From the NCBI GenBank assembly GCA_037893245.1, contig JBAIAA010000543.1, positions 1,240,001 through 1,304,000 on the forward strand: 64,000 nucleotides of DNA, written 5' to 3'. The stretch comes from Crossaster papposus (lineage: Eukaryota; Echinodermata; Asteroidea; Velatida; Solasteridae). The notes below the pieces were generated by a model. That model was given only the letters and a program-made list of their open reading frames with translations. It made no database searches and was not told the origin of the DNA. Positions 51,728 through 63,303 of this stretch are shown here, piece by piece. Positions within the stretch are counted from its first letter, which is position 1; each line of letters opens with the position of its first letter. The position numbers were made by a program, and so were the translations under genes.

Positions 51728-53301
51728 TTAAATATGTAAAGGGAAAGAAGTGTGCATAAGAAATAAACACCTGATGTCGGAACAAGCCCTCGAGTTAAAT
51801 ATGTAAAGGGAAAGAAGTGTGCATAAGAAATAAACACCTGATGTCGGAACAAGCCCTCGAGTTAAATATGTAAAGGGAAAGAAGTGTGCATAAGAAATAT
51901 GTAAAGGGAAAGAAGTGTGCATAAGAAATATGTAAAGGGAAAGAAGTGTGCATAAGAAATATGTAAAGGGAAAGAAGTGTGCATAAGAAATATGTAAAGG
52001 GAAAGAAGTGTGCATAAGAAATATGTAAAGGGAAAGAAGTGTGCATAAGAAATAAACACCTGATGTCGGAACAAGCCCTCGAGTTAAATATGTAAAGGGA
52101 AAGAAGTGTGCATAAGAAATAAACACCTGATGTCGGAGCAAGCCCTCGAGTTAAATATGTAAAGGGAAAGAAGTGTGCATAAGAAATATGTAAAGGGAAA
52201 GAAGTGTGCATAAGAAATATGTAAAGGGAAAGAAGTGTGCATAAAAAATAAACACCTGATGTCGGAACAAGCCCTCGAGTTAAATATGTAAAGGGAAAGA
52301 AGTGTGCATAAGAAATATGTAAAGGGAAAGAAGTGTGCATAAGAAATATGTAAAGGGAAAGAAGTGTGCATAAGAAATATGTAAAGGGAAAGAAGTGTGC
52401 ATAAGAAATATGTAAAGGAAAAGAAGTGTGCATAAGAAATAAACACCTGATGTCGGAACAAGCCCTCGAGTTAAATATGTAAAGGGAAAGAAGTGTGCAT
52501 AAGAAATAAACACCTGGTGTCGGAACAAGCCCTCGAGTTAAATATGTAAAGGGAAAGAAGTGTGCATAAGAAATATGTAAAGGGAAAGAAGTGTGCATAA
52601 GAAATATGTAAAGGGAAAGAAGTGTGCATAAGAAATATGTAAAGGGAAAGAAGTGTGCATAAGAAATATGTAAAGGGAAAGAAGTGTGCATAAGAAATAA
52701 ACACCTGATGTCGGAACAAGCCCTCGAGTTAAATATGTAAAGGGAAAGAAGTGTGCATAAGAAATAAACACCTGATGTCGGAACAAGCCCTCGAGTTAAA
52801 TATGTAAAGGGAAAGAAGTGTGCATAAGAAATATGTAAAGGGAAAGAAGTGTGCATAAGAAATATGTAAAGGGAAAGAAGTGTGCATAAGAAATATGTAA
52901 AGGGAAAGAAGTGTGCATAAGAAATATGTAAAGGGAAAGAAGTGTGCATAAGAAATATGTAAAGGGAAAGAAGTGTGCATAAGAAATATGTAAAGGGAAA
53001 GAAGTGTGCATAAGAAATATGTAAAGGGAAAGAAGTGTGCATAAGAAATAAACACCTGATGTCGGAACAAGCCCTCGAGTTAAATATGTAAAGGGAAAGA
53101 AGTGTGCATAAGAAATATGTAAAGGGAAAGAAGTGTGCATCAGAAATATGTAAAGGGAAAGAAGTGTGCATAAGAAATATGTAAAGGGAAAGAAGTGTGC
53201 ATAAGAAATATGTAAAGGGAAAGAAGTGTGCATAAGAAATATGTAAAGGGAAAGAAGTGTGCATAAGAAATAAACACCTGATGTCGGAACAAGCCCTCGA
53301 G
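51728..53301 (+). repeat. Domain D higher-order unit, copy 1 (1,574 bp)
   Basis: First of four successive copies of one unit (38 S + 11 L). Three private markers identify it: GTCGGAGC in L (52134), AAAGGAAAAG in S (near 52,415) and CCTGGTGTC in L (52513). All three recur in copies 2 and 3 at offsets of 1574 and then 1285. Confidence 0.92.
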
Positions 53302-54586
53302 TTAAATATGTAAAGGGAAAGAAGTGTGCATAAGAAATAAACACCTGATGTCGGAACAAGCCCTCGAGTTAAATATGTAAAGGGAAAGAAGTGTGCATAA
53401 GAAATAAACACCTGATGTCGGAACAAGCCCTCGAGTTAAATATGTAAAGGGAAAGAAGTGTGCATAAGAAATATGTAAAGGGAAAGAAGTGTGCATAAGA
53501 AATATGTAAAGGGAAAGAAGTGTGCATAAGAAATATGTAAAGGGAAAGAAGTGTGCATAAGAAATATGTAAAGGGAAAGAAGTGTGCATAAGAAATATGT
53601 AAAGGGAAAGAAGTGTGCATAAGAAATAAACACCTGATGTCGGAACAAGCCCTCGAGTTAAATATGTAAAGGGAAAGAAGTGTGCATAAGAAATAAACAC
53701 CTGATGTCGGAGCAAGCCCTCGAGTTAAATATGTAAAGGGAAAGAAGTGTGCATAAGAAATATGTAAAGGGAAAGAAGTGTGCATAAGAAATATGTAAAG
53801 GGAAAGAAGTGTGCATAAAAAATAAACACCTGATGTCGGAACAAGCCCTCGAGTTAAATATGTAAAGGGAAAGAAGTGTGCATAAGAAATATGTAAAGGG
53901 AAAGAAGTGTGCATAAGAAATATGTAAAGGGAAAGAAGTGTGCATAAGAAATATGTAAAGGGAAAGAAGTGTGCATAAGAAATATGTAAAGGAAAAGAAG
54001 TGTGCATAAGAAATAAACACCTGATGTCGGAACAAGCCCTCGAGTTAAATATGTAAAGGGAAAGAAGTGTGCATAAGAAATAAACACCTGGTGTCGGAAC
54101 AAGCCCTCGAGTTAAATATGTAAAGGGAAAGAAGTGTGCATAAGAAATATGTAAAGGGAAAGAAGTGTGCATAAGAAATATGTAAAGGGAAAGAAGTGTG
54201 CATAAGAAATATGTAAAGGGAAAGAAGTGTGCATAAGAAATATGTAAAGGGAAAGAAGTGTGCATAAGAAATATGTAAAGGGAAAGAAGTGTGCATAAGA
54301 AATAAACACCTGATGTCGGAACAAGCCCTCGAGTTAAATATGTAAAGGGAAAGAAGTGTGCATAAGAAATATGTAAAGGGAAAGAAGTGTGCATAAGAAA
54401 TATGTAAAGGGAAAGAAGTGTGCATAAGAAATATGTAAAGGGAAAGAAGTGTGCATAAGAAATATGTAAAGGGAAAGAAGTGTGCATAAGGAATATGTAA
54501 AGGGAAAGAAGTGTGCATAAGAAATATGTAAAGGGAAAGAAGTGTGCATAAGAAATAAACACCTGATGTCGGAACAAGCCCTCGAG
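53302..54586 (+). repeat. Domain D higher-order unit, copy 2 (1,285 bp)
   Basis: Carries the same three markers (GTCGGAGC at 53708, AAAGGAAAAG near 53,989, CCTGGTGTC at 54087). It is shorter than copy 1 by 289 bp (seven S and two L modules), lost after the shared block. Confidence 0.92.
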
Positions 54587-55938
54587 TTAAATATGTAAAG
54601 GGAAAGAAGTGTGCATAAGAAATAAACACCTGATGTCGGAACAAGCCCTCGAGTTAAATATGTAAAGGGAAAGAAGTGTGCATAAGAAATAAACACCTGA
54701 TGTCGGAACAAGCCCTCGAGTTAAATATGTAAAGGGATAGAAGTGTGCATAAGAAATATGTAAAGGGAAAGAAGTGTGCATAAGAAATATGTAAAGGGAA
54801 AGAAGTGTGCATAAGAAATATGTAAAGGGACAGAAGTGTGCATAAGAAATATGTAAAGGGAAAGAAGTGTGCATAAGAAATATGTAAAGGGAAAGAAGTG
54901 TGCATAAGAAATAAACACCTGATGTCGGAACAAGCCCTCGAGTTAAATATGTAAAGGGAAAGAAGTGTGCATAAGAAATAAACACCTGATGTCGGAGCAA
55001 GCCCTCGAGTTAAATATGTAAAGGGAAAGAAGTGTGCATAAGAAATATGTAAAGGGAAAGAAGTGTGCATAAGAAATATGTAAAGGGAAAGAAGTGTGCA
55101 TAAAAAATAAACACCTGATGTCGGAACAAGCCCTCGAGTTAAATATGTAAAGGGAAAGAAGTGTGCATAAGAAATATGTAAAGGGAAAGAAGTGTGCATA
55201 AGAAATATGTAAAGGGAAAGAAGTGTGCATAAGAAATATGTAAAGGGAAAGAAGTGTGCATAAGAAATATGTAAAGGAAAAGAAGTGTGCATAAGAAATA
55301 AACACCTGATGTCGGAACAAGCCCTCGAGTTAAATATGTAAAGGGAAAGAAGTGTGCATAAGAAATAAACACCTGGTGTCGGAACAAGCCCTCGAGTTAA
55401 ATATGTAAAGGGAAAGAAGTGTGCATAAGAAATATGTAAAGGGAAAGAAGTGTGCATAAGAAATATGTAAAGGGAAAGAAGTGTGCATAAGAAATATGTA
55501 AAGGGAAAGAAGTGTGCATAAGAAATATGTAAAGGGAAAGAAGTGTGCATAAGAAATATGTAAAGGGAAAGAAGTGTGCATAAGAAATAAACACCTGATG
55601 TCGGAACAAGCCCTCGAGTTAAATATGTAAAGGGAAAGAAGTGTGCATAAGAAATAAACACCTGATGTCGGAACAAGCCCTCGAGTTAAATATGTAAAGG
55701 GAAAGAAGTGTGCATAAGAAATATGTAAAGGGAAAGAAGTGTGCATAAGAAATATGTAAAGGGAAAGAAGTGTGCATAAGAAATATGTAAAGGGAAAGAA
55801 GTGTGCATAAGAAATATGTAAAGGGAAAGAAGTGTGCATAAGGAATATGTAAAGGGAAAGAAGTGTGCATAAGAAATATGTAAAGGGAAAGAAGTGTGCA
55901 TAAGAAATAAACACCTGATGTCGGAACAAGCCCTCGAG
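54587..55938 (+). repeat. Domain D higher-order unit, copy 3 (1,352 bp)
   Basis: Markers at 54993, near 55,273 and at 55372. It is longer than copy 2 by 67 bp, one L and one S. The CATAAGGAATATG variant near 55,842 matches one near 54,490 in copy 2 at an offset of 1352. It also has GGGATAG near 54,735 and GGGACAG near 54,829. Confidence 0.92.
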
Positions 55939-57156
55939 TTAAATATGTAAAGGGAAAGAAGTGTGCATAAGAAATAAACACCTGATGTCGGAACAAGCCC
56001 TCGAGTTAAATATGTAAAGGGAAAGAAGTGTGCATAAGAAATAAACACCTGATGTCGGAACAAGCCCTCGAGTTAAATATGTAAAGGGATAGAAGTGTGC
56101 ATAAGAAATATGTAAAGGGAAAGAAGTGTGCATAAGAAATATGTAAAGGGAAAGAAGTGTGCATAAGAAATATGTAAAGGGAAAGAAGTGTGCATAAGAA
56201 ATATGTAAAGGGAAAGAAGTGTGCATAAGAAATATGTAAAGGGAAAGAAGTGTGCATAAGAAATAAACACCTGATGTCGGAACAAGCCCTCGAGTTAAAT
56301 ATGTAAAGGGAAAGAAGTGTGCATAAGAAATAAACACCTGATGTCGGAACAAGCCCTCGAGTTAAATATGTAAAGGGAAAGAAGTGTGCATAAGAAATAT
56401 GTAAAGGGAAAGAAGTGTGCATAAGAAATATGTAAAGGGAAAGAAGTGTGCATAAGAAATAAACACCTGATGTCGGAACAAGCCCTCGAATTAAATATGT
56501 AAAGGGAAAGAAGTGTGCATAAGAAATATGTAAAGGGAAAGAAGTGTGCATAAGAAATATGTAAAGGGAAAGAAGTGTGCATAAGAAATATGTAAAGGGA
56601 AAGAAGTGTGCATAAGAAATATGTAAAGGGAAAGAAGTGTGCATAAGAAATAAACACCTGATGTCGGAACAAGCCCTCGAGTTAAATATGTAAAGGGAAA
56701 GAAGTGTGCATAAGAAATAAACACCTGATGTCGGAACAAGCCCTCGAGTTAAATATGTAAAGGGAAAGAAGTGTGCATAAGAAATATGTAAAGGGAAAGA
56801 AGTGTGCATAAGAAATATGTAAAGGGAAAGAAGTGTGCATAAGAAATATGTAAAGGGAAATAAGTGTGCATAAGAAATATGTAAAGGGAAAGAAGTGTGC
56901 ATAAGAAATATGTAAAGGGAAAGAAGTGTGCATAAGAAATATGTAAAGGGAAAGAAGTGTGCATAAGAAATATGTAAAGGGAAAGAAGTGTGCATAAGAA
57001 ATATGTAAAGGGAAAGAAGTGTGCATAAGAAATATGTAAAGGGAAAGAAGTGTGCATAAGAAATATGTAAAGGGAAAGAAGTGTGCATAATAAATATGTA
57101 AAGGGAAAGAAGTGTGCATAAGAAATAGACACCTGATGTCGGAACAAGCCCTCGAG
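55939..57156 (+). repeat. Domain D higher-order unit, copy 4 (partial)
   Basis: L positions at 55,939, 56,006, 56,073, 56,295, 56,491, 56,682 and 56,749 match copy 3 at an offset of 1352. It lacks all three markers of copies 1 to 3 and has the common sequence at those sites. It shares GGGATAG (near 56,087) with copy 3. After about 56,800 the sequence passes into domain E. Confidence 0.88.
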
Positions 57157-57925
57157 TTAAATATGTAAAGGGAAAGAAGTGTGCATAAGAAATAAACACC
57201 TGATGTCGGAACAAGCCCTCGAGTTAAATATGTAAAGGGAAAGAAGTGTGCATAAGAAATATGTAAAGGGAAAGAAGTGTGCATAAGAAATATGTAAAGG
57301 GAAAGAAGTGTGCATAAGAAATATGTAAAGGGAAAGAAGTGTGCATAAGAAATATGTAAAGGGAAAGAAGTGTGCATAAGAAATATGTAAAGGGAAAGAA
57401 GTGTGCATAAGAAATATGTAAAGGGAAAGAAGTGTGCATAATAAATAGACACCTGATGTCGGAACAAGCCCTCGAGTTAAATATGTAAAGGGAAAGAAGT
57501 GTGCATAAGAAATATGTAAAGGGAAAGAAGTGTGCATAAGAAATATGTAAAGGGAAAGAAGTGTGCATAAGAAATAAACACCTGATGTCGGAACAAGCCC
57601 TCGAGTTAAATATGTAAAGGGAAAGAAGTGTGCATAAGAAATATGTAAAGGGAAAGAAGTGTGCATAAGAAATATGTAAAGGGAAAGAAGTGTGCATAAG
57701 AAATATGTAAAGGGAAAGAAGTGTGCATAAGAAATATGTAAAGGGAAAGAAGTGTGCATACGAAATAGACACCTGATGTCGGAACAAGCCCTCGAGTTAA
57801 ATATGTAAAGGGAAAGAAGTGTGCATAAGAAATATGTAAAGGGAAAGAAGTGTGCATAAGAAATATATAAAGGGAAAGAAGTGTGCATAAGAAATAAACA
57901 CCTGATGTCGGAACAAGCCCTCGAG

Positions 57926-60614
57926 TTAAATATGTAAAGGGAAAGAAGTGTGCATAAGAAATATGTAAAGGGAAAGAAGTGTGCATAAGAAATATGTAAA
58001 GGGAAAGAAGTGTGCATAAGAAATATGTAAAGGGAAAGAAGTGTGCATAAGAAATATGTAAAGGGAAAGAAGTGTGCATAAGAAATATGTAAAGGGAAAG
58101 AAGTGTGCATAAGAAATATGTAAAGGGAAAGAAGTGTGCATAAGAAATATGTAAAGGGAAAGAAGTGTGCATAAGAAATAGACACCTGATGTCGGAACAA
58201 GCCCTCGAGTTAAATATGTAAAGGGAAAGAAGTGTGCATAAGAAATATGTAAAGGGAAAGAAGTGTGCATAAGAAATAAACACCTGATGTCGGAACAAGC
58301 CCTCGAGTTAAATATGTAAAGGGAAAGAAGTGTGCATCAGAAATAAACACCTGATGTCGGAACAAGCCCTCGAGTTAAATATGTAAAGGGAAAGAAGTGT
58401 GCATAAGAAATAAACACCTGATGTCGGAACAAGCCCTCGAGTTAAATATGTAAAGGGAAAGAAGTGTGCATAAGAAATAAACACCTGATGTCGGAACAAG
58501 CCCTCGAGTTAAATATGTAAAGGGAAAGAAGTGTGCATAAGAAATATGTAAAGGGAAAGAAGTGTGCATAAGAAATATGTAAAGGGAAAGAAGTGTGCAT
58601 AAGAAATATGTAAAGGGAAAGAAGTGTGCATAAGAAATATGTAAAGGGAAAGAAGTGTGCATAAGAAATAGACACCTGATGTCGGAACAAGCCCTCGAGT
58701 TAAATATGTAAAGGGAAAGAAGTGTGCATAAGAAATATGTAAAGGGAAAGAAGTGTGCATAAGAAATATATAAAGGGAAAGAAGTGTGCATAAGAAATAA
58801 ACACCTGATGTCGGAACAAGCCCTCGAGTTAAATATGTAAAGGGAAAGAAGTGTGCATAAGAAATATGTAAAGGGAAAGAAGTGTGCATAAGAAATATGT
58901 AAAGGGAAAGAAGTGTGCATAAGAAATATGTAAAGGGAAAGAAGTGTGCATAAGAAATATGTAAAGGGAAAGAAGTGTGCATAAGAAATATGTAAAGGGA
59001 AAGAAGTGTGCATAAGAAATATGTAAAGGGAAAGAAGTGTGCATAAGAAATATGTAAAGGGAAAGAAGTGTGCATAAGAAATATACACCTGATGTCGGAA
59101 CAAGCCCTCGAGTTAAATATGTAAAGGGAAAGAAGTGTGCATAAGAAATAAACACCTGATGTCGGAACAAGCCCTCGAGTTAAATATGTAAAGGGAAAGA
59201 AGTGTGCATAAGAAATATGTAAAGGGAAAGAAGTGTGCATAAGAAATAAACACCTGATGTCGGAACAAGCCCTCGAGTTAAATATGTAAAGGGAAAGAAG
59301 TGTGCATCAGAAATAAACACCTGATGTCGGAACAAGCCCTCGAGTTAAATATGTAAAGGGAAAGAAGTGTGCATAAGAAATAAACACCTGATGTCGGAAC
59401 AAGCCCTCGAGTTAAATATGTAAAGGGAAAGAAGTGTGCATAAGAAATAAACACCTGATGTCGGAACAAGCCCTCGAGTTAAATATGTAAAGGGAAAGAA
59501 GTGTGCATAAGAAATATGTAAAGGGAAAGAAGTGTGCATAAGAAATATGTAAAGGGAAAGAAGTGTGCATAAGAAATATGTAAAGGGAAAGAAGTGTGCA
59601 TAAGAAATATGTAAAGGGAAAGAATTGTGCATCAGAAATATGTAAAGGGAAAGAAGTGTGCATCAGAAATATGTAAAGGGAAAGAAGTGTGCATAAGAAA
59701 TATGTAAAGGGAAAGAAGTGTGCATAAGAAATATGTAAAGGGAAAGAAGTGTGCATAGGAAATATGTAAAGGGAAAGAAGTGTGCATAAGAAATATGTAA
59801 AGGGAAAGAAGTGTGCATAAGAAATATGTAAAGGGAAAGAAGTGTGCATAAGAAATATGTAAAGGGAAAGAAGTGTGCATAAGAAATATGTAAAGGGAAA
59901 GAAGTGTGCATAAGAAATAAACACCTGATGTCGGAACAAGCCCTCGAGTTAAATATGTAAAGGGAAATAAGTGTGCATAAGAAATATGTAAAGGGAAAGA
60001 AGTGTGCATAAGAAATATGTAAAGGGAAAGAAGTGTGCATACGAAATAAACACCTGATGTCGGAACAAGCCCTCGAGTTAAATATGTAAAGGGAAAGAAG
60101 TGTGCATAAGAAATATGTAAAGGGAAAGAAGTGTGCATAAGAAATATGTAAAGGGAAAGAAGTGTACATAAGAAATATGTAAAGGGAAAGAAGTGTGCAT
60201 AAGAAATATGTAAAGGGAAAGAAGTGTGCATAAGAAATATGTAAAGGGAAAGAAGTGTGCATAAGAAATATGTAAAGGGAAAGAAGTGTGCATAAGAAAT
60301 ATGTAAAGGGAAAGAAGTGTGCATAAGAAATATGTAAAGGGAAAGAAGTGTGCATAAGAAATATGTAAAGGGAAAGAAGTGTGCATAAGAAATATGTAAA
60401 GGGAAAGAAGTGTGCATTTGAAATATGTAAAGGGAAAGAAGTGTGCATACGAAATAGACACCTGATGTCGGAACAAGCCCTCGAGTTAAATATGTAAAGG
60501 GAAAGAAGTGTGCATAAGAAATATGTAAAGGGAAAGAAGTGTGCATCAGAAATATATAAAGGGAAAGAAGTGTGCATAAGAAATAAACACCTGATGTCGG
60601 AACAAGCCCTCGAG
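57926..60614 (+). repeat. 2,689-bp higher-order unit, left copy (domain E)
   Basis: Contains 67 S + 17 L. L positions at 57,926, 58,308, 58,375, 58,442, 58,509, 58,829, 59,278, 59,345, 59,412 and 60,078 all recur 2689 bp downstream, as do TAGACACC (58179, 58669), TATACACC near 59,092 and the paired CATCAG modules near 59,632 and 59,663. A CATTTGAAAT module near 60,416 is private to this copy. Confidence 0.91.
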
Positions 60615-63303
60615 TTAAATATGTAAAGGGAAAGAAGTGTGCATAAGAAATATGTAAAGGGAAAGAAGTGTGCATAAGAAATATGTAAAGGGAAAGAAGT
60701 GTGCATAAGAAATATGTAAAGGGAAAGAAGTGTGCATAAGAAATATGTAAAGGGAAAGAAGTGTGCATAAGAAATATGTAAAGGGAAAGAAGTGTGCATA
60801 AGAAATATGTAAAGGGAAAGAAGTGTGCATAAGAAATATGTAAAGGGAAAGAAGTGTGCATAAGAAATAGACACCTGATGTCGGAACAAGCCCTCGAGTT
60901 AAATATGTAAAGGGAAAGAAGTGTGCATAAGAAATATGTAAAGGGAAAGAAGTGTGCATAAGAAATAAACACCTGATGTCGGAACAAGCCCTCGAGTTAA
61001 ATATGTAAAGGGAAAGAAGTGTGCATCAGAAATAAACACCTGATGTCGGAACAAGCCCTCGAGTTAAATATGTAAAGGGAAAGAAGTGTGCATAAGAAAT
61101 AAACACCTGATGTCGGAACAAGCCCTCGAGTTAAATATGTAAAGGGAAAGAAGTGTGCATAAGAAATAAACACCTGATGTCGGAACAAGCCCTCGAGTTA
61201 AATATGTAAAGGGAAAGAAGTGTGCATAAGAAATATGTAAAGGGAAAGAAGTGTGCATAAGAAATATGTAAAGGGAAAGAAGTGTGCATAAGAAATATGT
61301 AAAGGGAAAGAAGTGTGCATAAGAAATATGTAAAGGGAAAGAAGTGTGCATAAGAAATAGACACCTGATGTCGGAACAAGCCCTCGAGTTAAATATGTAA
61401 AGGGAAAGAAGTGTGCATAAGAAATATGTAAAGGGAAAGAAGTGTGCATAAGAAATATATAAAGGGAAAGAAGTGTGCATAAGAAATAAACACCTGATGT
61501 CGGAACAAGCCCTCGAGTTAAATATGTAAAGGGAAAGAAGTGTGCATAAGAAATATGTAAAGGGAAAGAAGTGTGCATAAGAAATATGTAAAGGGAAAGA
61601 AGTGTGCATAAGAAATATGTAAAGGGAAAGAAGTGTGCATAAGAAATATGTAAAGGGAAAGAAGTGTGCATAAGAAATATGTAAAGGGAAAGAAGTGTGC
61701 ATAAGAAATATGTAAAGGGAAAGAAGTGTGCATAAGAAATATGTAAAGGGAAAGAAGTGTGCATAAGAAATATACACCTGATGTCGGAACAAGCCCTCGA
61801 GTTAAATATGTAAAGGGAAAGAAGTGTGCATAAGAAATAAACACCTGATGTCGGAACAAGCCCTCGAGTTAAATATGTAAAGGGAAAGAAGTGTGCATAA
61901 GAAATATGTAAAGGGAAAGAAGTGTGCATAAGAAATAAACACCTGATGTCGGAACAAGCCCTCGAGTTAAATATGTAAAGGGAAAGAAGTGTGCATCAGA
62001 AATAAACACCTGATGTCGGAACAAGCCCTCGAGTTAAATATGTAAAGGGAAAGAAGTGTGCATAAGAAATAAACACCTGATGTCGGAACAAGCCCTCGAG
62101 TTAAATATGTAAAGGGAAAGAAGTGTGCATAAGAAATAAACACCTGATGTCGGAACAAGCCCTCGAGTTAAATATGTAAAGGGAAAGAAGTGTGCATAAG
62201 AAATATGTAAAGGGAAAGAAGTGTGCATAAGAAATATGTAAAGGGAAAGAAGTGTGCATAAGAAATATGTAAAGGGAAAGAAGTGTGCATAAGAAATATG
62301 TAAAGGGAAAGAATTGTGCATCAGAAATATGTAAAGGGAAAGAAGTGTGCATCAGAAATATGTAAAGGGAAAGAAGTGTGCATAAGAAATATGTAAAGGG
62401 AAAGAAGTGTGCATAAGAAATATGTAAAGGGAAAGAAGTGTGCATAGGAAATATGTAAAGGGAAAGAAGTGTGCATAAGAAATATGTAAAGGGAAAGAAG
62501 TGTGCATAAGAAATATGTAAAGGGAAAGAAGTGTGCATAAGAAATATGTAAAGGGAAAGAAGTGTGCATAAGAAATATGTAAAGGGAAAGAAGTGTGCAT
62601 AAGAAATAAACACCTGATGTCGGAACAAGCCCTCGAGTTAAATATGTAAAGGGAAATAAGTGTGCATAAGAAATATGTAAAGGGAAAGAAGTGTGCATAA
62701 GAAATATGTAAAGGGAAAGAAGTGTGCATACGAAATAAACACCTGATGTCGGAACAAGCCCTCGAGTTAAATATGTAAAGGGAAAGAAGTGTGCATAAGA
62801 AATATGTAAAGGGAAAGAAGTGTGCATAAGAAATATGTAAAGGGAAAGAAGTGTGCATAAGAAATATGTAAAGGGAAAGAAGTGTGCATAAGAAATATGT
62901 AAAGGGAAAGAAGTGTGCATAAGAAATATGTAAAGGGAAAGAAGTGTGCATAAGAAATATGTAAAGGGAAAGAAGTGTGCATAAGAAATATGTAAAGGGA
63001 AAGAAGTGTGCATAAGAAATATGTAAAGGGAAAGAAGTGTGCATAAGAAATATGTAAAGGGAAAGAAGTGTGCATAAGAAATAGACACCTGATGTCGGAA
63101 CAAGCCCTCGAGTTAAATATGTAAAGGGAAAGAAGTGTGCATAAGAAATAAACACCTGATGTCGGAACAAGCCCTCGAGTTAAATATGTAAAGGGAAAGA
63201 AGTGTGCATAAGAAATATGTAAAGGGAAAGAAGTGTGCATAAGAAATATGTAAAGGGAAAGAAGTGTGCATAAGAAATATGTAAAGGGAAAGAAGTGTGC
63301 ATA
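60615..63303 (+). repeat. 2,689-bp higher-order unit, right copy (domain E)
   Basis: Right copy of the domain E duplication, with TAGACACC at 60868 and 61358, TATACACC near 61,772 and paired CATCAG modules near 62,321 and 62,352. Collinearity with the left copy holds at least to about 62,770. Confidence 0.9.

Noticed and set aside
51795-53426. Long minus-strand open frames (up to 543 codons) as repeat-protein genes
   Set aside because: They arise because S lacks minus-strand stops; most begin at TTG within L and end at the TAA of another L. Overlapping frames encode the same 31-residue cycle, L modules switch on or off without respect to any protein, and no promoter or flanking unique sequence exists.
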